From: Nematostella vectensis
Taxonomy: Eukaryota; Cnidaria; Anthozoa; Actiniaria; Edwardsiidae
Length of the DNA stretch: 64,000 nucleotides
Assembly (NCBI RefSeq): GCF_932526225.1
Contig: NC_064035.1
Span: forward strand, 18,651,969-18,715,968
Direction: 5' to 3'
Below, one piece after another: positions 1 to 11,623 of the stretch. The position numbers and the translations under genes were made by a program. The notes beneath the pieces are model-generated. The model was not told the DNA's origin. It made no database searches and saw nothing but the letters and a program-made list of their open reading frames with translations. Every line of letters starts with the position of its first letter. Positions within the stretch are counted from its first letter, which is position 1.

Positions 1-6
1 TTTACA

Positions 7-2345
7 ATGTGGTATATTTCCAGAAATAACATGACGACAGCGACCTCTCTCACTACGCCTCAGAAGTTCTCTATCTCCAAACTTCTCGAGGAAGCCCGCT
101 TAGGTGACAGAAGGCTCAGCTCCCCAATCCTAGCGCGCTGCAATAGATCTTCCCTCAAGTGGCTCCCTGTGGAATCCACCCTACCAGCTTCGCCGCTGAC
201 ATGTACGACTGACATACGCCTTTACTGTAAAAACCAGCTGTTCTTGCAAATAAGCGATGATGGGAGCGTGTCGGGGACTCGAGATCAGCTCTGTCCTTAT
301 GGTCAGTATACTTTCTATAAAGAATACTACATGGAAAGTGCGTACGGCGCGTGCAGTATAAAAAATGAACGAATGAGCGCAGGGAACGAGTGAGTTTTTT
401 TGACACAATACAAAACAACGAGTGGATAAAAACTGTACAAAGCACTTTACCTGCTGTATTTTGTTTATTATATACAAACTGAGAAATTTATAATAAGCTT
501 ATTGCATAACATTTTATTAGACTTGGCTGCAGAGGCTCCGAGGTTTGTGCTGTTCGACGGTTCAGTTGAACAGACAGAAACTTACATTGAAATGAATCTG
601 TCTCGCTAATGTCACGCTCGAGACTGTAGCTCATGTTACACAAGAAGTGCACTTTTTAATCTCTAAAATCTCGACATCTATGAAATAAATAAATTACTAA
701 ATGGAAAATTCTTGTACGATTTTTATGTACTCGTTGATGCGTCCTGATTGAAGCCATTCATGTGCAGTGCAAAAAAATATCGTTCGTCCAATCAGAACCG
801 CTAACAACTTTTCTTCACGGTAAAAAAACATCGTTCGCGCCTCTGATTTGCCGAGACCAGTGAACGGACGAAAATTTACTGAATGGGTCTTCAGTGAGTA
901 TTTCTCAGTATGTATATAATAAAATGATGTTATCTATAGTGAATGCCCCCGCTGCTTCAACTTGGTTATGTGAAGTTGCGCGGTGCGCGCGCATGCACCG
1001 TGGTCTTTTTGTCAGCGTAATGGGTCTTTTCTAGCCCATTTTCCCCTCCAGGGCAGAGATGACAGTATATGATGCCTGATAAAACCCAACAATCCTCTGC
1101 TACTTTGTTGATCTTGCTTCGCTTGGTCATAAGAAGCGATTCATTTACTTAAAAAAAAAACTCCGCCATGCCGAGCCACGAACAAAACATCGGCTTATTC
1201 AAGTAAGTAACCAAGATCAAAATCGTCAATAACGTATCAGACTTCATTCAGGATTGTTTTTCGAAAGTTTTTTTCACAAAAACCGTTGTATCTTCAAATT
1301 GTAAACAATACGAGAGTGGTTGGCCGACATTCTTTAAAAAAATGTTATGCTGCAAAATCTGCTGCAACCGACACCGACGCGCTAGCTATCGTACAGGACT
1401 AATTTTCACAACAAAGGGAAATCAACAGTTCTCAGAGGATCTCTTGGTTTTATTACTGACGATATAACGATCGACTATTTTCCTACTCCCCTAGCCTCGT
1501 CCACTCGTCCTCGTAGTTGTAAAAGGGCGCGTGCACCGTTTTCTATTTGTATGACTTCTTTTCCTTTGCCTTTTCAGCGACGTTAGAAATTCACACTCTT
1601 TCCAAGAACACAGTTCGAATCTACTCGCCGAAAGTGAAAAAATACCTTGCAATTGACAGCAACGGCCGCTTGTGCTCTAAGGTAACTGACTTATACCTTA
1701 TATTTGAATGTAAAGCATAAGATAGATTACTCTGGAATGTAGCCAAATCTAACGTCCCGTGGAGATACTGCAAAGGGGGGGGGGATTGTCAGATTTTTAT
1801 CAGAGAACTACCTCCCCCCCAGAAAAAAATAGGTCCACTTTTCCGAATTCGGAACCCCCCCCCCCCCCCCCCCCAATAAAAATCCTGGGTACAGGCCTGT
1901 ATAAACATGACAAAAGATAAAACACTAACTAGAAAAGCCTGACCCTGAATTCATTGCCCACAAAATACCTGGACAGGCAGTTAGGGGGGCCGTTGGACGG
2001 ACAAATGGACAGACTTGTGGCTGGACAGACATACACGCATATGGAAAAAGAAACATGTAATGATGTTTACGATTACGCATCTATCACAGAAACACGTTCT
2101 GAATAACTAACTCAAACACAAAGGTTGTCTAACGCCCATATCTTTATAACTTATTGCAGGAAGCGTCTGAAGATACAGTTTTACACCACACCCACGAGTT
2201 GAACGATTTCCATACATTCGCCTCGCAGAAGTACTACAAAGACTCGGCCCACGACATGTTCGTCGCGCTGCAAAGAGACGGACAACCGCGAAAGGCTACC
2301 ACGACATACAGACTGCACAAGGCTTCGCAATTCCTAATTGTATAG
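7..2345 (+). CDS. FGF-family growth factor, three exons (5' end possibly outside window)
   Basis: Secreted FGF-type beta-trefoil ligand for receptor tyrosine kinases. Exons: 7-301 (frame open to the window edge), 1578-1681, 2160-2345 (stop included). Donors GTCAGT and GTAACT, acceptors TTTTCAG and TTATTGCAG; phases agree (1 nt + 2 nt, then 0). The joined frame is 194 residues. The trefoil begins near residue 70 with RLYCK then LQISDDGSVSGTRD; exon 2 has YLAIDSNGRLCSK; exon 3 has TFASQKYY and MFVALQRDGQPRK, the FGF core and the basic heparin-binding strand. Human FGFs have the same order of motifs. No signal peptide is visible in the first 60 residues, so either an upstream exon lies left of position 1 or the first exon begins at the acceptor-like TTTCCAG ending at 23. 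Which FGF subfamily it belongs to cannot be decided by eye. A possible poly(A) signal AATAAA is near 2902. Confidence 0.85.
302..1577 (+). other. FGF intron 1
   Basis: Intron between the first two visible FGF exons, bounded by GTCAGT and TTTTCAG. It is AT-rich. I see no further coding sequence in it. Confidence 0.6.
1764..1905. repeat. G/C-tract repeat with a 'cctgggtacaggcctg' end
   Basis: Lies in FGF intron 2. A G run near 1766, an internal run of C near 1816 and a long C run at about 1855-1874 are followed by AAAATCCTGGGTACAGGCC. The last motif is the reverse of the CAGGCCCGTACCCAGGA end seen at 55399 and 55745, so this is a degraded copy of the same family. Confidence 0.5.
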
Positions 2346-3152
2346 TAAAGGAGTGATTAGAATGGGTGCTGACATTGAAGGGTGCTAAGGGCTTTAAAAG
2401 TCCGTGATAAGAGGGTCCCTACATCATCGTCTCCCAACGGTCGAAAACAATGGAAAGTGCGACGAGCTAGACGTGACTATCTATCTGATACATCAGTCAG
2501 ACAAATCGTCTGATACATTTCGGTTGTTTTTCACACGACAACGAGAAAACTCCATTTACGATTTAGCGAGGACGGGGACTTGTTGTAAACCAAACTATGG
2601 CAGAACAGGGGCGTGCATAAAGAAAAACGCAGGATGGGGTCCAGACTAAATCACTGACTTCGCTGAACCTTAGCCCCCCTAAATCCATCTAGAAAATAGG
2701 GAGTGAAACTCCGCTCTATTCATTTGTTAGCCTACGTTTGCTTTGGTAGTTTTCCGGCACGAAAACCCCGAAAAATGCCCCGCGCATTTCTCCCCCTGCT
2801 CGGGCTTATAACGAACACTAGAGAGGCGATAAGTGCACAAGCGCTGTTCAAATGTTTCCAGAGTTAAAAGCATAAGCATCGATCGCTAGGGTTTTAATAC
2901 AAAATAAAAGCATTTTTTGTCACGTTCTCGTTGCTTTCGCTGTTGATGAGGCCCCTATACTAAAACGGTGGAGCACGGAGAAACTCGTGCTCGTTATTCA
3001 AGCGCGCGCAGACAATTTTCAGGGTTGAGCCATTTTGTTTAGTTATCTATCATTGACTAGTGTATTGTTTATACACTTCAAACACGTTTTAAGTGACCCT
3101 TAATCCTTTCCGAGTGCAATCTTAAAATTCTTGGGGAGGCAACGATCGGGCC
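2346..3152. other. FGF 3' flank and intergenic
   Basis: Contains the probable FGF 3' UTR, with AATAAA near 2902. I found no convincing exon. A short open frame at 2404-2649 shows no family signature. Confidence 0.4.
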
Positions 3153-3272
3153 ATGACTTCCGATTATATGTACATTAACGGCCTTGCTGCTGGCGGTAGC
3201 GATGTAGCTACGGGCGGGGGGCGCGGTGTGACTCCGACTGCTGAGGGCTGCGAAGGAGACTACGATGTAGCC
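3153..3272 (+). CDS. Possible first coding exon of an unidentified gene
   Basis: An ATG opens a frame beginning MTSDYMYINGLAAGG, rich in Gly, Ala and Asp, that runs into a strong donor (TGCC|GTAAGA) at about 3272. The sequence after the donor is a palindromic repeat, so the 96-residue open frame that continues through it is not credible as protein. GC content is higher here than around it, as in a 5' exon. I could not find a matching downstream exon on the plus strand, and I do not recognise the protein. Confidence 0.3.
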
Positions 3273-3324
3273 TGCCGTAAGAAGCCGTTAAGGTTGGACG
3301 TAAGCGCAAGCGCAACGGCGCACG

Positions 3325-3460
3325 TAATTTTCAGATTCTCACTAGAACGAAAGCAGAAGCGCAAGAGAACGCAACTGCTTGATTTCCTTGCGCTTGACCG
3401 ATTCTCACTTGTGCTTCCGTTTGCGCGTACGCTTGCGTCCTAGTGAGAATCAACGTTTAG
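3325..3460. repeat. Short inverted-repeat element
   Basis: GATTCTCACTAG near 3334 and CTAGTGAGAATC near 3441 are inverted copies. The internal sequence is built from CGCAAGCG/CGCTTGCG-type words. It fits a small non-autonomous TIR element, starting just after the donor of the candidate exon at 3153. Confidence 0.5.
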
Positions 3461-3624
3461 TGAAGGTGGCTAGGTGAATGAAAACGGGAAGGAACTCCTT
3501 CATTTCTCCTTCTCCCCAGGCGCGCGCGGCCTATTATCCATTTCCCTAGCCCTTTGTGTTTGCTACGCAGGCTAGCTATTATTGGTGGCGATGACGGCAA
3601 TGCGCACGCAGGTAAAATCTGCCA

Positions 3625-3700
3625 ACTCAACTCAGGATTTGCCAAAGGGAGGGGGGGGGGGGGGGGTGCGCAGTCGTAGGTAGCATAGGGGAAGAGAAAC
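3625..3700. repeat. G-tract repeat copy
   Basis: CTCAGGATTTGCCAAAGG runs into a long G tract, then TGCGCAGTCGTAGGTA. The same order (CAGGATTGG, G tract, GTCATAGGTA) recurs at 6488-6540, so the two are related copies. Confidence 0.5.
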
Positions 3701-4010
3701 AAGAAATGACCCACATTTGACGGACCATGAGGGGGTGGGTAGGGGGCGATATACGCCTATATACCTACCTCGGCTATAGATACAGCTGTGCTCATCACCA
3801 ATTCCGCAGATCGGCGAAAGTTCTACCCAGAGATAACCGCCAAAAAGGCATGACTACATTATACAATAGTTTCAAAGGCTAGTGCTGCTTTATATTTCGC
3901 TTATGTTTTTCTCATACCCCAAATATTGTGTGTTTTTCTTGGTAGGATTTGTTTTAGTTTCTTTTAGTTCCTTTTTTTGTTAGTTCTTCTTTGATGCCTT
4001 GTGAATGTAG

Positions 4011-4144
4011 CGCCCGTTTTTCGGGACACCTGACAATTCTCTAAGAATTGTAATCCAGCATTGGAATTAGAACAACCCGCCCGTTTTTCGCGACACCTGA
4101 GAATTCTCTAAGAGTTGGAATCTAGCATTGGAATTAGAACAACA
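4011..4144. repeat. 67-bp tandem duplication
   Basis: Two copies of a unit beginning CGCCCGTTTTTCG and ending GGAATTAGAACAAC start at 4011 and 4078. They differ at a handful of sites. Confidence 0.75.
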
Positions 4145-4741
4145 TAAGTTTTGAGCATATATTCGATAAAAAGAACACAGTTTTTTCATGTATCATTTGA
4201 TAGTAGCGAAAAGGCAAAGCTGGCCGAAAATCATAAGAGAAATCATTTTATACATCCGTGAACTTTCAAGTTAAAGGCGAAACTGTTTATATGAAAAGAT
4301 CCATTGTATTTTCACGTGTATTTTTAAGTGTAGATATTCAGATATTGGCTCCCTCTATGGTGACAGTTGAGCTCTAACAATATAACCGCATAAATTACTC
4401 ACACTTACATATTTTTTTATTTTGTTTTCGGTGCTTTCAAATATGCCATTCTTGCATTTTGCATGGGGTGTGTGTTGATATAGCCATATAGGAAAAGTAA
4501 ATATAAAATAAAAGTAATTTTTCTTTGGACATAACTATAATGTTAAAACTGCTGGATTTGTGAAGCTATGTATTTATATAAAAGGATTTTAACTAATTTT
4601 GTTTCCAGTTTTGAACAAGATCGAGCTTTTTCCTTCAAAACAAGGCACACATACTAGCTCCGCTGCAGGGCAAATGCAATTTGGGACTTGAAAAAGGTGA
4701 CACCTACACCTAATAAACCTAAACTTTTCAAAGCACCATAT

Positions 4742-5566
4742 GTTACGCCGCAAAATGTAATAACTAACGCAAAATGTAATCTTAACGCGAAATGTAATAC
4801 CTTTCAACGCAAAATGTAATCTTAACCCTAAATGTTATAACTTTCAAAGCAAAATGTAATAATTATTTAACGCGAAATGTAATAACGCAAAATGTAATAA
4901 CATCAAATGATGATTATAAACCTATAAACCGATAGCTAAAAGCTGTATCTAAGAAAACAGACAAAACGGTTGCATATAGTGACCAACAGTTGTAGTATTC
5001 CATTTCGAATCGACAGTTGGTCTGAGCCCCTCCAAAAACTTGGCAGTGGTTCTGACAGCAACCTGAGATGGAGAATCCTCCCTAGATCATGGTCTGTAAA
5101 GCTGCGATACTGTGCGGTTTTGGTTGTTGTAGAATAAAATACAAAGAGAATTAGGCAATTTCTAGACACACCGCGCAATATGACTGCAAAACCATTATCA
5201 CTCAGTCGTAAAATTTATATCAAGTTTTTTTTCGTTGATTTCATATATTTTTCATTAGGTCTGTTCCGAATTTATATGCACTGGACTTTGTCACTTCTCA
5301 AACTAAATCGGGAATAATGTCACAACATACCAACTACCCCTGGAAGCCAAGTCAAGAACAATACACTTTCATGTCGCACTGCCTTTCTTTCACTAAACGA
5401 TCCTTCCGCTTGTCTCTTGTTAACATTTCACCTTTTTCCTGATATAAGTAGAACATTTTGCGTTATTACATTTCCCGTTAAACATATATTTCATTTTGCG
5501 TTGAAAGTTATTACATTTCGCGGTAAGATTACATTTTGTGTTAGTTATTACATTTTGCGGCGTAAC
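4742..5566. mobile_element. 825-bp non-autonomous TIR transposon with 7-bp target duplication
   Basis: Ends are GTTACGCCGCAAAATGTAAT and its reverse complement, flanked on both sides by ACCATAT (4735-4741 and 5567-5573). The termini (about 4742-4905 and 5452-5566) are built from repeated words of the type AACGCAAAATGTAATAAC in opposite orientations. The middle (about 4905-5450) is single copy and encodes nothing recognisable. A 7-bp duplication is unusual; hAT gives 8 and Dada-type elements give 6-7. Superfamily not assigned. Confidence 0.8.
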
Positions 5567-5998
5567 ACCATATGTTTTTGTTTTATCTCTTTTATCTCTA
5601 TGAAACATGTGATACCATTCTAAGAAAACGTCATGACGAGGATAGTCCTACCAGACCTATTGGAATTCCTCTGAATCAAGAGAGTTATCCATTGTCTGAA
5701 TTGCATTGCAGTTCTGCGCGAGCTACGTGCGCAGATTAGTGATATTGCATGCTTTTCAGATAAGAAAATTAAGCATTTTATTTTAGATTTTGCGCTTAAA
5801 CCGATCAGGGTACCCCTTATTTTTCTAAGGTTTCTAAAAGATTCGACTAAATCCAGGTTGTCAACGTGATTTGATACCTAAAGCTCCTCATTTTAAAAAT
5901 GTGATTTCTTATTATGATCCCAACAAATTATCAGCAAATGCAATCAAAGAACGCTCCGTCTGATTGCCATTTCAAACCACCAGAATAAAATACAAGTC

Positions 5999-6004
5999 TT
6001 TATT
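5999..6004 (-). terminator. Poly(A) signal for the cystine-knot gene at 6056
   Basis: AATAAA on the minus strand, about 52 nt downstream of the stop codon at 6056. Confidence 0.55.
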
Positions 6005-6055
6005 TACAAGATAAATATAAATAAATAGATCATAATTTACTCTTTTACAGCCTAG

Positions 6056-6400
6056 TTAATCCTGGCAAAGTTGACATTTACATCCTACAGCAGACGAAAG
6101 GATTCGGGTATGAAGATCCCCGTTACTGCATGTTAAAGTAACTTTTTCTTTTTTTACGTCGGTCATTTTACAGCACTCGCAGATTGTGTTTGTCCAGGGA
6201 TGGGCAGACAGTATTTCGGTTAGCGATCTACACGTTCCTTTGCATGCGTGGACCTTCACAATCTTCGTCTCACACCCAGGGTAGCTAACTCGGCGTGTTA
6301 CTGATACTCTATCACACTGGATCTGCATTCCCTCGAACTGGCCTAGGCTGGCTTGGATGAAGGAAACGGCGACGACGGCTAGCACTACTCTTACGATCAT
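6056..6400 (-). CDS. Bursicon/glycoprotein-hormone-like cystine-knot protein 1
   Basis: A 114-residue secreted protein. Residues 1-20 are a signal peptide (hydrophobic VVLAVVAVSF, cleavage after SLG). The mature part has 11 cysteines in a C-terminal cystine-knot order: C, YPGC, ACKGTC (the CxGxC ring), CECC, C, then CKCQLC. This spacing, with paired Cys in CECC and an odd eleventh Cys, is that of bursicon subunits and their relatives, which dimerise and act on LGR-type receptors. Subunit identity (bursicon, GPA2 or GPB5) is not resolved. The coding region is one exon; TTTTCCACAG directly precedes the A of ATG context, so a 5' non-coding exon lies further right. Poly(A) signal at 5999. Confidence 0.85.
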   Translation of the reverse strand: MIVRVVLAVVAVSFIQASLGQFEGMQIQCDRVSVTRRVSYPGCETKIVKVHACKGTCRSLTEILSAHPWTNTICECCKMTDVKKEKVTLTCSNGDLHTRILSSAVGCKCQLCQD

Positions 6401-6474
6401 TCTGTGGAAAATGGATCGGATTATTAAGATACGACCTCAAAAGATAAATTCTTTTGATTGGATTGAAATGCCTC

Positions 6475-6640
6475 AGGCGCGTACCCAGGATTGGCTTGGG
6501 GGGGGGGGGGGGGGGGGAGAGGGGCGTCATAGGTATTATATTGAAAAAGCATAGTATTTGAAGATTCCTTGATATGAAATGAACCACTTGGGCCGCCAAG
6601 GGGGGGGGGGGGGGGGGTGCGAGAAGTATATCCCCCCACT
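6475..6640. repeat. Two adjacent G-tract repeat fragments
   Basis: GTACCCAGGATTGGCTTGG runs into a G tract near 6500-6517. A second G tract at about 6601-6617 follows CCGCCAAG and abuts the long inverted repeat starting at 6621. The Gly- and Pro-rich open frames here are translations of these tracts. Confidence 0.6.
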
Positions 6641-8182
6641 CTGGCGGCGGAAGTGACGTCACGAATACCAGAGGGGATTAAATTGCATTTTGGCGCGCAA
6701 ACCAGACGGGATTGTAATGCATGGTAACACGCATAAAGAGAATGTATGTTGAAATGTGAGACTTTGCCTAGGATTGCGTGGAATCGCGAGAGATGTTCTG
6801 CCTAGAGTATTAGGGTTTTGGGAGGGAATAATATAAAAATTGTTGTCACGTTAGAAATGTATTCGATTCTCAATAAAAAGAGAAACCTGTAGTTTAGTGC
6901 CATTCAAACAACATTATGTCACGAGAATATCCTAATCTACTTGGTCAGTGTGGCTGCTACCTTTTCGTAAATGAATTCTTCGGGGTTACCCGAAGATTCA
7001 TGTACGGCAGATGATGGAAGACCCATTCAGCCATACATTTTTCGAAAGAGGGGTGGTAAGTGCTGAACAGTTCCCTACCGATATTGTATACGAGCATTTG
7101 GAAATACAGACTGAGCATGCAAGCATAGAAACGCGATGACAGCAAGATAAGAAGCGACAAGACAAGATTTGGTCCTGTATGTTATGAAGAAAGAACCAGG
7201 CCAAAAAGGCTGAAGACAGGCCAAAAAGGCCAAAGACAGGCCACACGTGCCATAAAGGTCAACAAAGACCCCACACCTAATTCGCAGATGTAGCATTAAA
7301 AAAAATAATTCCTAAACAAATTCAAATCCTAAACAAAACAAAAACAGTTTTAGAAGAATCCTACATAAAACAAGAATTTCGAAAGTCATCTCGTTGAAAG
7401 CATGGTAAAGCGTTATTGCAAAAAGTGCACCTACCCGAATTGCGGCGCGAGAGAGTGGGTTTGACTAGCAAACCATCTGGCAGATGTACATCTTTTGGAT
7501 GATGCACAGCGAAGAAAGTATCTGCAAGAAGCCAAACTTCAACCTAAAGTGAGATTTGTTGAACATCGAGCTGACTCTACAAAAGTCAGATAAGATGTGA
7601 CCTCTTCGGAGGTCACATCTTATCTTGCTGTCATCGCGTTTCTATGCTTGCATGCTCAGTCTGTATTTCCAAATGCTCGTATAAAATATCGGTAGGGAAC
7701 TGTTCAGCACTTACCACCCCTCTTTCAAAAAATGTATGGCCTTTTTATTTTTGTAGGGCACAATGTCCCACTGAATTGGTCTTCCATCATCTGCCGTACA
7801 TGTATCTTCGGGTAACCCTAGAATTAATTTACGAAAAGGTGGCAGCCATACTGACCAAGTAGATTAGGATATTCTCGTGACATAATGTTGTTTGAATGGC
7901 ACTAAACTACACGTTTCTCTTTTTATTGAGAATCGAATCGTTTCTAACGTGACAACAATTTTTATATTATTCCCTCCCAAAACCCTAATACTCTAGGCAG
8001 AAAATCTCTCGCGATTCCACGCAATCCTAGGCAAAGTCTCACATTGCAACATACATTCTCTTTATGCGTGTTACCATGCATTACAATCCCCTCTGGTATG
8101 CGCGCCAAAATGCAATTTAATCCCCTCTGGTATTCGTGACGTCACCACCGCCGCCAGAGTGGGGGGAGGGGGGTATACTACT
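6621..8182. mobile_element. Large foldback element: inverted arms of about 530 bp
   Basis: The left arm (about 6621-7152) reads CCCCCCACTCTGGCGGCGG near its outer end; the right arm (about 7619-8182) carries the reverse complement. The arms share features along their length, including the translated stretch MLACSVCISKCSY in both, with scattered substitutions and one insertion of about 40 bp near 7740-7780 in the right arm. The spacer (7153-7618) has repeated GGCCAAAAAGGC words at 7199-7230 and ends in a 17-bp hairpin. No transposase frame is visible. Confidence 0.75.
7588..7625. repeat. 17-bp perfect hairpin with TTCG loop
   Basis: AGATAAGATGTGACCTC, then TTCG, then the exact reverse complement. 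C(TTCG)G is a known extra-stable RNA tetraloop. It sits at the inner edge of the right arm of the foldback element. Confidence 0.8.
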
Positions 8183-11100
8183 GGTGCGCGCGCACCCTGG
8201 CCTTTTTTTAGCATTGAATTGTGTACACGAAGTTAAAAAATGTAGCCGTGTGTTCTCGCGTGAATTTTGCTCCATACGGCTTTGATTATACGGTGATTGT
8301 CGGCACGGAAGCGAGAAGAGTCTACCACTCAAGATAGTGGATCTAATAAATTTCTTGAGTGTGAATTGAATGCAACCTGTGGTTACTTGTGCAAGGTGGC
8401 TAAATACTTTATCGCCTTCAGGAAGTTCGCGATTTTCTTTCACTCTTATGTGTGCTGTTTCACACTAATCAGCCAGCCAGGAAATGCGTTAAGGAGACAC
8501 GAAAACACGGAAACAACGTAACAAAAAAACTTGATTACAGAAGAATTAGCCATTGATTTGAACAGTGGATTATTGTTGCGATATTCGCAGAGGTTGCTTC
8601 CGCTAGAGACGTGTCCAGGAATACGATGTAAAGACAAAACACAGAAAGAGTCATATGATTAGAATTATCATAAGTCAAGGTTATCACGAGATCACCATCA
8701 GGGATGAGTTGTTCTTGCGTCATGTAACACGGCGAGACTCTACGCAGTTCCTCCAGCAAAGGGAACTATTATACCTGTTTGATGTTCGAGCAAGCTTTGT
8801 TGGGCTAAGGGGAAAAAACGTAAAAGTAGCATTACCCTTGGGTAACTCGTACCGCTGCACTACAAAGACCGGAACAAAACTCGAATTCTAACGTTAGAAA
8901 TGCATTATAAGATTTCTCAGGGATTAGAATATTTATACTTAGCTGCGTGGGTCGAGGAAATACCCAAAAACCTTTGATTTCTAACATCGCACCCAGAGGC
9001 TCGAATCCATTATCCCATTCGGTCATCCGGTTCTGCGGCTCTTGACGGTTCGCCGGATAATCGTTTTCTATTTCTAATTAAAACTCTAATAGGATTAATC
9101 CCCTGCCTAAGGTCTCGGTGGTGTTACCGCCACGTATGCGGAGGCAGCGCGATGGTCTGATAGTCTTTGCTAAAAAAATATTTCTCCAAATAGCGAGGGC
9201 GTCACACGTCTAAATTTAAAACCTAGTACTTTAGAACCCCGCAAACTTGAGCGAGGAAATTAAATTCCAATTATTTGAGGATGAAATTAGTTTATATTTT
9301 ATTACTTTCAGATTCCTTTTTTGTTTCACTTGGCAAAATTTCATTAATTTCTACTGGATTTCAAAAGTTTGCCTGGGAGTTATATAAGACTGTGAAAAGC
9401 TATTACAATTTGTTTTCAATTGGCTATGCTCATTTGAGACTTACTCAAAGTTTGTTGGCAGTCTTTAGAGTTATAAAAAGAAAAAAAAGGCTCAACGCAT
9501 ACACAAACACTGACATAGTATATTAAACAACTACCAAGTGATGCCCAGTTCAATTTAAACAGTGTGGACAGCAGGCTAACGCAATCTTTTATTAAACTTA
9601 ATCAAGCAATAAAGGAACAGGACAATTGCAAATATGGCATTATGTATATATTCCTTTATAATGGTTGGTTTGTAAATTGTTTTCAGAAATTCAATTTACT
9701 TTTTTAAAGGTGTTCTAATAGCCTTATCGGCATATTGTACGTTATGTGTTCTCGCGTTCAAATACAATGATTCTTAACTCCTTGACTCGCATTTAAAACA
9801 TCTGCTTACGAGTTGTCCATTTTAATCTAAAGGATGAAACCCGGAACAAAAGCAACTAAATTTAAAGTGAAAATGAGGTAAGAAATAGTTTCTTTTGTTA
9901 TGATCACAAAAACGCCTCCGGTCATTCAAATTCGTTAGTGCAAACACCCCATAGCCCTGAAGCTTACTTGTAGCATATCCGACTAAAACTAACTCTTATG
10001 GGGTATTTCTTCCACAGTGGAAATGGATTTTTCGCGAACATAATTACAGAAGGTGCCTTTGGGGGTTTTCAGGGCATCTTAAAAACGAAAAGACCTCTAA
10101 CAGATTTTCTGAAATGGAAAATTCTTCCAAGTACGGAAATCCTTTGAAGGGGTAAACCTCTCCTTAAAGTTATTTTCATCTTCTTAACCGCAGATCGTTT
10201 TTGTATTTGATAAAAACAAATTAGAAAATAATTACCTTCAGAAAAATCTTGATGACATTTATAAGGCCTACATTTTCAACACTCAATATGAGAAAAAAGA
10301 TTTTTTAAATACACCCTACAAAGCACATATTATCAGAATGAGACATAGACATATAGACATAGGCTCAGAGGGATTTAAGTAACTTACCTTGACTTGTGTA
10401 TGAACTTGTATATACTGCTGGTTGCAAATGGGCAAAGAATGGCTTTCAAGACGCCAGCTATGTTGTTTTAAGCAAGTTTTAAGCGTGGGAGAGAACAATG
10501 GGGAACTCGGCCAGAGGTCCTGGGAAAAGTCACGTGGTCACGCAAGCTGACAGCCCGGAAGTAGAGATTCAAGTGAAGATCCGAAGTGTCTGTATATCCT
10601 GTTCTAAATAAGGCTTTGTTCCAAGTTTAACATTAAGGAAAAGAAGGTTAAATGCCCTTTTAGATGTTCCCAAAAAGGAAGTATTATTGTTCACGCTTTA
10701 TGTTTTAACAGAAATCTCGTTCTGGTCTTAAAAATACATCATATAATCATATGAGACACGCGTAGTATCTTAAACAAGACATAATTCAGCCGTTAAGTAC
10801 GGAGAGGCCAGGCATGGATAGGCTTTAAATTTCACAACCAGAAGACCGGAGCTTTTTAGTTCTTCTATTTGCTATACTTTTCCAACTCTGCAAAGCTATT
10901 TTAGAATACATTTAATTGTTACATGTCATAGAAAAATACAAACGCAACCTGAAATAACTTGGTTCTATTGTGTTCAAGAATCTGTTTGGTTTTTTAGCAT
11001 TTCGACATTTTGCATCAAGTGGGTAAGAATTAAATCTCATTTGAACTGTGTGACCGAACATATGTCTGACGCCTCTACTCAGTCAACACCGACTCCATCC

Positions 11101-11560
11101 CACAAACAACTGTTGACTTAAGAAAAATCTAATATTTGAGTTTTCAAAAGTTCCGCACAAGATGCTTGTTCGGCGCGCAATGGGGTGTGTCACACGAGAT
11201 CTGACGTGCAGGATGGCCGAAAAGAGCGTCATCTCAAATTTGCCGCTTGTAATGAGCATTAGATTATGCGCGCAGTAATTACAAGGTTTCGCGTGGAAGG
11301 CTTTGTTCGCGCGATGAGCACGGCTTTCCGTTTGAGCTGTCATAATCGCGATAAGCACAAATAAAGACGGATAGTGGGGACAAGCCAAGCGCGCGCGATA
11401 AGCATGGGCGGTAGTAGCAACAGCGTCGTCACTACCGCTACCAAACACCTGTAAACCGAATCCCACGAGGGCCGAGAGCTTTTATGACGCGCGCCATTTA
11501 ACGCCTAACCAAAAACTAGTCCTACATCCGCGACAAGACAGCGTCAACAATTTGCTTTAG
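8183..11560. other. Intergenic, no recognised gene
   Basis: AT-rich sequence with only short unsupported open frames (for example 9275-9526 and 10316-10498). A 127-residue open frame at 11083-11466 (-) lies in a GC-richer patch but shows no domain, signal peptide or splice context. Confidence 0.4.
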
Positions 11561-11623
11561 AAGTTAGTTTATCGACCGGCGGGACAAGAGTGTGAGCCAC
11601 GTAAAGAGAAGCGAAAAACACAG
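11560..11623 (+). other. Possible 5' non-coding exon
   Basis: A GC-richer patch ends in a strong donor, AACACAG|GTAAGA, at 11623. The cystine-knot gene at 15591 has an acceptor (TTCTCATTAG) seven bases before its ATG and needs a 5' exon, so this is a candidate. The upstream boundary is not determined. Confidence 0.25.

Noticed and set aside
4589-5623. Frames reading CVSYYILRRN on both strands
   Set aside because: They are translations of the inverted terminal repeats of the element at 4742-5566, not a protein.
6312-6662. Pro- and Gly-rich frames across the G tracts
   Set aside because: Translations of homopolymer runs that overlap the start of the cystine-knot gene on the same or opposite strand.
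8990-9012. tRNA B-box-like GGCTCGAATCC
   Set aside because: No A box at the right distance and no cloverleaf could be drawn.
11083-11466. 127-codon minus-strand open frame
   Set aside because: No domain, signal peptide, splice support or protein-like periodicity; it overlaps a likely promoter or 5' exon region.
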